Source: JALZKA01 sp963734015 (GTDB lineage Bacteria > Actinomycetota > Thermoleophilia > Solirubrobacterales > 70-9). From it: 64,000 nt of DNA. The stretch lies in assembly GCA_963734015.1 (NCBI GenBank), contig CAVTFG010000024.1, positions 1-64,000 on the forward strand, written 5' to 3'. Every line of letters starts with the position of its first letter. Positions within the stretch are counted from its first letter, which is position 1. The translations under genes and the position numbers were made by a program. This document shows positions 61,815 to 64,000 of the stretch, piece after piece. A model generated the notes under the pieces. The model did no database searches. It worked only from the letters and a program-made list of their open reading frames with translations, and had not been told where the DNA came from.

Positions 61815-63097
61815 CTGTCGATCCCACCCAGGATCGGGTCGAGCATCGCGAGGTTCATGATCAGGTCCGCGACGTAGCCGCCCACCGACATCTCGCGGAA
61901 CGCCTGCAGGTTGACGAACGAGGGGTCGCGGAAATGCACGCGCGCCGGCTTCGCCGAGCCGTCGGCGAGGATGAAGCAGCCGAGCTCGCCGCGCGGCGAC
62001 TCGATCGCGTAGTAGGCCTCGCCCGGCGCCACCCGGAAGCCCTCGGTGACCAGCTTGAAGTGGTGGATCAGTGCCTCCATCGAGGTGCCGAGCTCGTGGC
62101 GCGGTGGCAGGACGATCTTCCGGTCGTCGGCCAGGACGGGTCCCTCGGGCAATCCGTCGAGCGCCTGCTCGATGATCCGCACGGACTGGCGCATCTCCTC
62201 GATCCGGACCTTGAACCGGTCCCACCCGTCGCCGACGGTCCCGATCGGGACGTTGAAGTCGAACTCGCCGTAGGCGAGGTAGGGATCGGCCTTGCGCAGG
62301 TCCCAGGGCTCGCCCGCGGCGCGCAGCAGCGGTCCCGTGACGCCGAGGGCGAGCAGGCGCTCACGCGGCACGATCCCGACGCCCTTGGTGCGGTGCAGGA
62401 AGATCTCGTTGTTCGTAAGCAGCGCCTCGAACTGGTCGATGCGCGACGGGAACTCGGCGCAGAAGTCGCGCACCTTGCGCTCGAACCCGACCGGGATGTC
62501 CTCGAAGACGCCGCCGACCTGGAAGTAGCGCGTATGCATGCGCTGGCCGGTCGACATCTCGAACAGGTCCAGGACCTTGTCGCGGTCGCGGAAGCAGTAG
62601 AAGAACATCGACATCGCGCCGAGGTCGAGGGCGGAGGTGCCGAGCCAGACCAGGTGCGAGTGCAGGAGATTCAACTCCAGGTGGATCACCCGCAGGTACT
62701 GGGCGCGCGGGGGGATCTCCAGCTCCACCAGCTTCTCGACGCACCCGACGAACGCCTGCATGTTGTGGAAGTACGTGAGGTAGTCCATGCGCTCCACGAA
62801 CGGGATCGCCTTCCAGTACGACTTGTCCTCGCAGTTCTTCTCGATGCCGGTGTGGACGTAGCCCATGATCGGCTTCAGGTCGATGACCTGTTCGCCCTGG
62901 AGCGAGACCAGCAGCCGCAGCACCCCGTGCGTGGCCGGGTGGTGCGGCCCCATGTTGATCGTCATCAGCTCCTGTTCGGGCTCCAGCGCTTGCTCTGCCT
63001 CGGTGCGCTCGATGATCGAGGTGCCGACGACCTCGGCAGACGAGCGGGCGACGACGTCCTGGCCGTGGGCAGGGGCGCTCCCTCGGGTGGTGCTCAC
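61811..63097 (-). CDS. nuoD: NADH-quinone oxidoreductase subunit D
   Basis: 428 aa from the GTG at 63097 that overlaps the nuoC stop (GTGA). MGPHHPATHGVLRLLVSLQGE, GYVHTGIEKNCEDKSYWKAIPFVERMDYL and YYAIESPRGELGCFI are diagnostic. Quinone-binding subunit. Confidence 0.95.
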   Translation of the reverse strand: MSTTRGSAPAHGQDVVARSSAEVVGTSIIERTEAEQALEPEQELMTINMGPHHPATHGVLRLLVSLQGEQVIDLKPIMGYVHTGIEKNCEDKSYWKAIPFVERMDYLTYFHNMQAFVGCVEKLVELEIPPRAQYLRVIHLELNLLHSHLVWLGTSALDLGAMSMFFYCFRDRDKVLDLFEMSTGQRMHTRYFQVGGVFEDIPVGFERKVRDFCAEFPSRIDQFEALLTNNEIFLHRTKGVGIVPRERLLALGVTGPLLRAAGEPWDLRKADPYLAYGEFDFNVPIGTVGDGWDRFKVRIEEMRQSVRIIEQALDGLPEGPVLADDRKIVLPPRHELGTSMEALIHHFKLVTEGFRVAPGEAYYAIESPRGELGCFILADGSAKPARVHFRDPSFVNLQAFREMSVGGYVADLIMNLAMLDPILGGIDR

Positions 63098-63624
63098 GCG
63101 TACCACCCCGGCACTTCCTGCTCGGTGTTGGTGAAGATCACCGGCTCGCCGCCCATTGGGAAGTCGCGCCGCTGGGGCCAGCCCTGGTAGTCCTCGGGCA
63201 GCAGGATCCGCCGCAGGTCCGGGTGGCCGGTGAAGACGATCCCGAAGAAGTCGTAGACCTCGCGCTCCTGGTGGTCGGCGGTCGGCCACTCGTCGCAGAC
63301 GCTCGGGACCTCGGGCAGCTCGTCGCCGCCGGGATCGGCAACCGCGGCCCGCACCCGCAGGCGCTCGACCCGGGGCATGTTCAGCAGCTCGTAGTGGACG
63401 CCGAAGCGCGGCTCGGCCGGCAGGTAGTCGACGCCGTGGACGCTGGCGAGGAACGTGTACTCCTGGCCGGGTGTGTCGCGGAGCCAGGCGAGCGTGTCGC
63501 GGATCTGCTCGGGATCCGCGATCAGGCACGCCTGGTCGCGGTCGTGGTAGGTGCCGAGGACCGAGCCGGGATGCGCCTCGTTCAGCTCGGCCGCGATCAG
63601 CTCCAGCCCGGGAGCGTCGGGCAT
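63094..63624 (-). CDS. nuoC: NADH-quinone oxidoreductase subunit C
   Basis: 176 aa. YTFLASVHGVDYLP, WPTADHQEREVYDFFGIVFTGHPDLRRILLPEDYQGWPQRRDFPMGG. Not fused to nuoD. Overlaps nuoB by 1 nt. Confidence 0.94.
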   Translation of the reverse strand: MPDAPGLELIAAELNEAHPGSVLGTYHDRDQACLIADPEQIRDTLAWLRDTPGQEYTFLASVHGVDYLPAEPRFGVHYELLNMPRVERLRVRAAVADPGGDELPEVPSVCDEWPTADHQEREVYDFFGIVFTGHPDLRRILLPEDYQGWPQRRDFPMGGEPVIFTNTEQEVPGWYA

Positions 63625-64000
63625 CAGATGAACCTCCCGCGGTCGCGCTCGAGCCGGTCGCGGCGGTCGGGAACGTCGGCGCGCTCCTGCGGCGGTCCGG
63701 GCACGTCGACCGGGGTCTCGGGCGCGCCCGACACGGGCTCGCCCGCGGCCTCGGCGATCTCGCGGGCGGCGGCGTAGGCGTCGAGCGCCTCCGGCGTCAC
63801 CTCGCCCAGGTCACGCGCCCACTCCTCGGTGCCGTGCGCGTTGTAGCGGGTGCGCCAGCCGGGATCGGGGTGCCCCTGGATCATGCGCTGCAGCTTGTTG
63901 AAGCCGTAGATCAGCGCCTCCGGCCGGGGCGGGCAGCCCGGCACGTGCATGTCCACCGGCATGAACTTGTCGGCGCCCTGCACGACCGCGTAGTTGGCGA
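63624..64000 (-). CDS. nuoB: NADH-quinone oxidoreductase subunit B, cut by the window end
   Basis: C-terminal 125 codons only. KFMPVDMHVPGCPPRPEALIYGF includes the last Cys ligand of the N2 cluster. An unusual tail follows (from about 63830 to 63624) rich in Ala/Pro/Glu/Arg. The 5' end and the other Cys ligands lie beyond 64000. Confidence 0.93.
   Translation of the reverse strand, partial: ANYAVVQGADKFMPVDMHVPGCPPRPEALIYGFNKLQRMIQGHPDPGWRTRYNAHGTEEWARDLGEVTPEALDAYAAAREIAEAAGEPVSGAPETPVDVPGPPQERADVPDRRDRLERDRGRFI

Overview
The window is about 70% GC with genes tightly packed on both strands. It looks like the chromosome of a high-GC actinobacterium, most likely the deep-branching class Thermoleophilia (Solirubrobacterales/Gaiellales-like). 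That placement is an inference from gene content: a complete 14-subunit complex I locus, the rpsF-ssb-rpsR-rplI-dnaB-purA order, a DnaC-like loader beside dnaB, TreT/OtsA trehalose genes, and several secreted or membrane families of the kind seen in that class. No rRNA, tRNA, CRISPR array, insertion sequence or phage gene was recognised. No gene-free stretch exceeds 300 bases.

Layout. 1-9.8 kb: a keto-acid cleavage enzyme fused to an acetyltransferase; a lipoprotein; a minus-strand operon HAD hydrolase > RDD/CPBP protease > L,D-transpeptidase > pyrE; an MscS channel; a class A penicillin-binding protein; thiL; and a FlgM-like small protein. 9.8-18.5 kb: a degenerate M28 membrane protein divergent from a response regulator-kinase-HtrA-phosphatase operon, then two trehalose-type glycosyltransferases. 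18.5-29.1 kb: secreted and proline-rich proteins, then rpsF, ssb, rpsR, rplI, dnaB, helicase loader, purA, an acyl-CoA carboxylase alpha subunit and a DUF2804-type protein. 29.2-44 kb: accessory genes (pilin-like protein, SDR, broken hydrolase, monooxygenase, def, ACT protein, epimerase, lipase, acetyl-CoA synthetase, trypsin-like protease, tandem ThyX-like protein) and a 51-bp tandem repeat. 44-64 kb: nuoB (cut by the window end) to nuoN on the minus strand, split between nuoI and nuoJ by about 5.8 kb of lipid/acyl-CoA genes with their own TetR regulator.

Three signals cross gene boundaries. (1) At least 18 genes have a TANNNT-like hexamer ending 6-10 nt before the start codon, usually without a Shine-Dalgarno sequence, which points to widespread leaderless or near-leaderless transcription. 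(2) Five genes are interrupted by one-base shifts at short G or C runs, including an apparent nuoM-nuoN fusion. The best explanation is homopolymer-length error in the assembly. (3) The 51-bp repeat recurs once as a diverged copy in which a stem base pair has changed compensatorily, so a structured element is being conserved.

How the genes work together. Complex I (nuo) feeds on NADH from acyl-CoA oxidation; the inserted thiolase, acyl-CoA dehydrogenase and hydratase-like genes fit a lipid or sterol side-chain pathway. Acetyl-CoA synthetase and the biotin-dependent carboxylase link acetate and propionate to the acyl-CoA pool. The two-component system, HtrA and trehalose genes look like an envelope/osmotic stress neighbourhood. 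The rpsF-purA block is housekeeping translation and replication.
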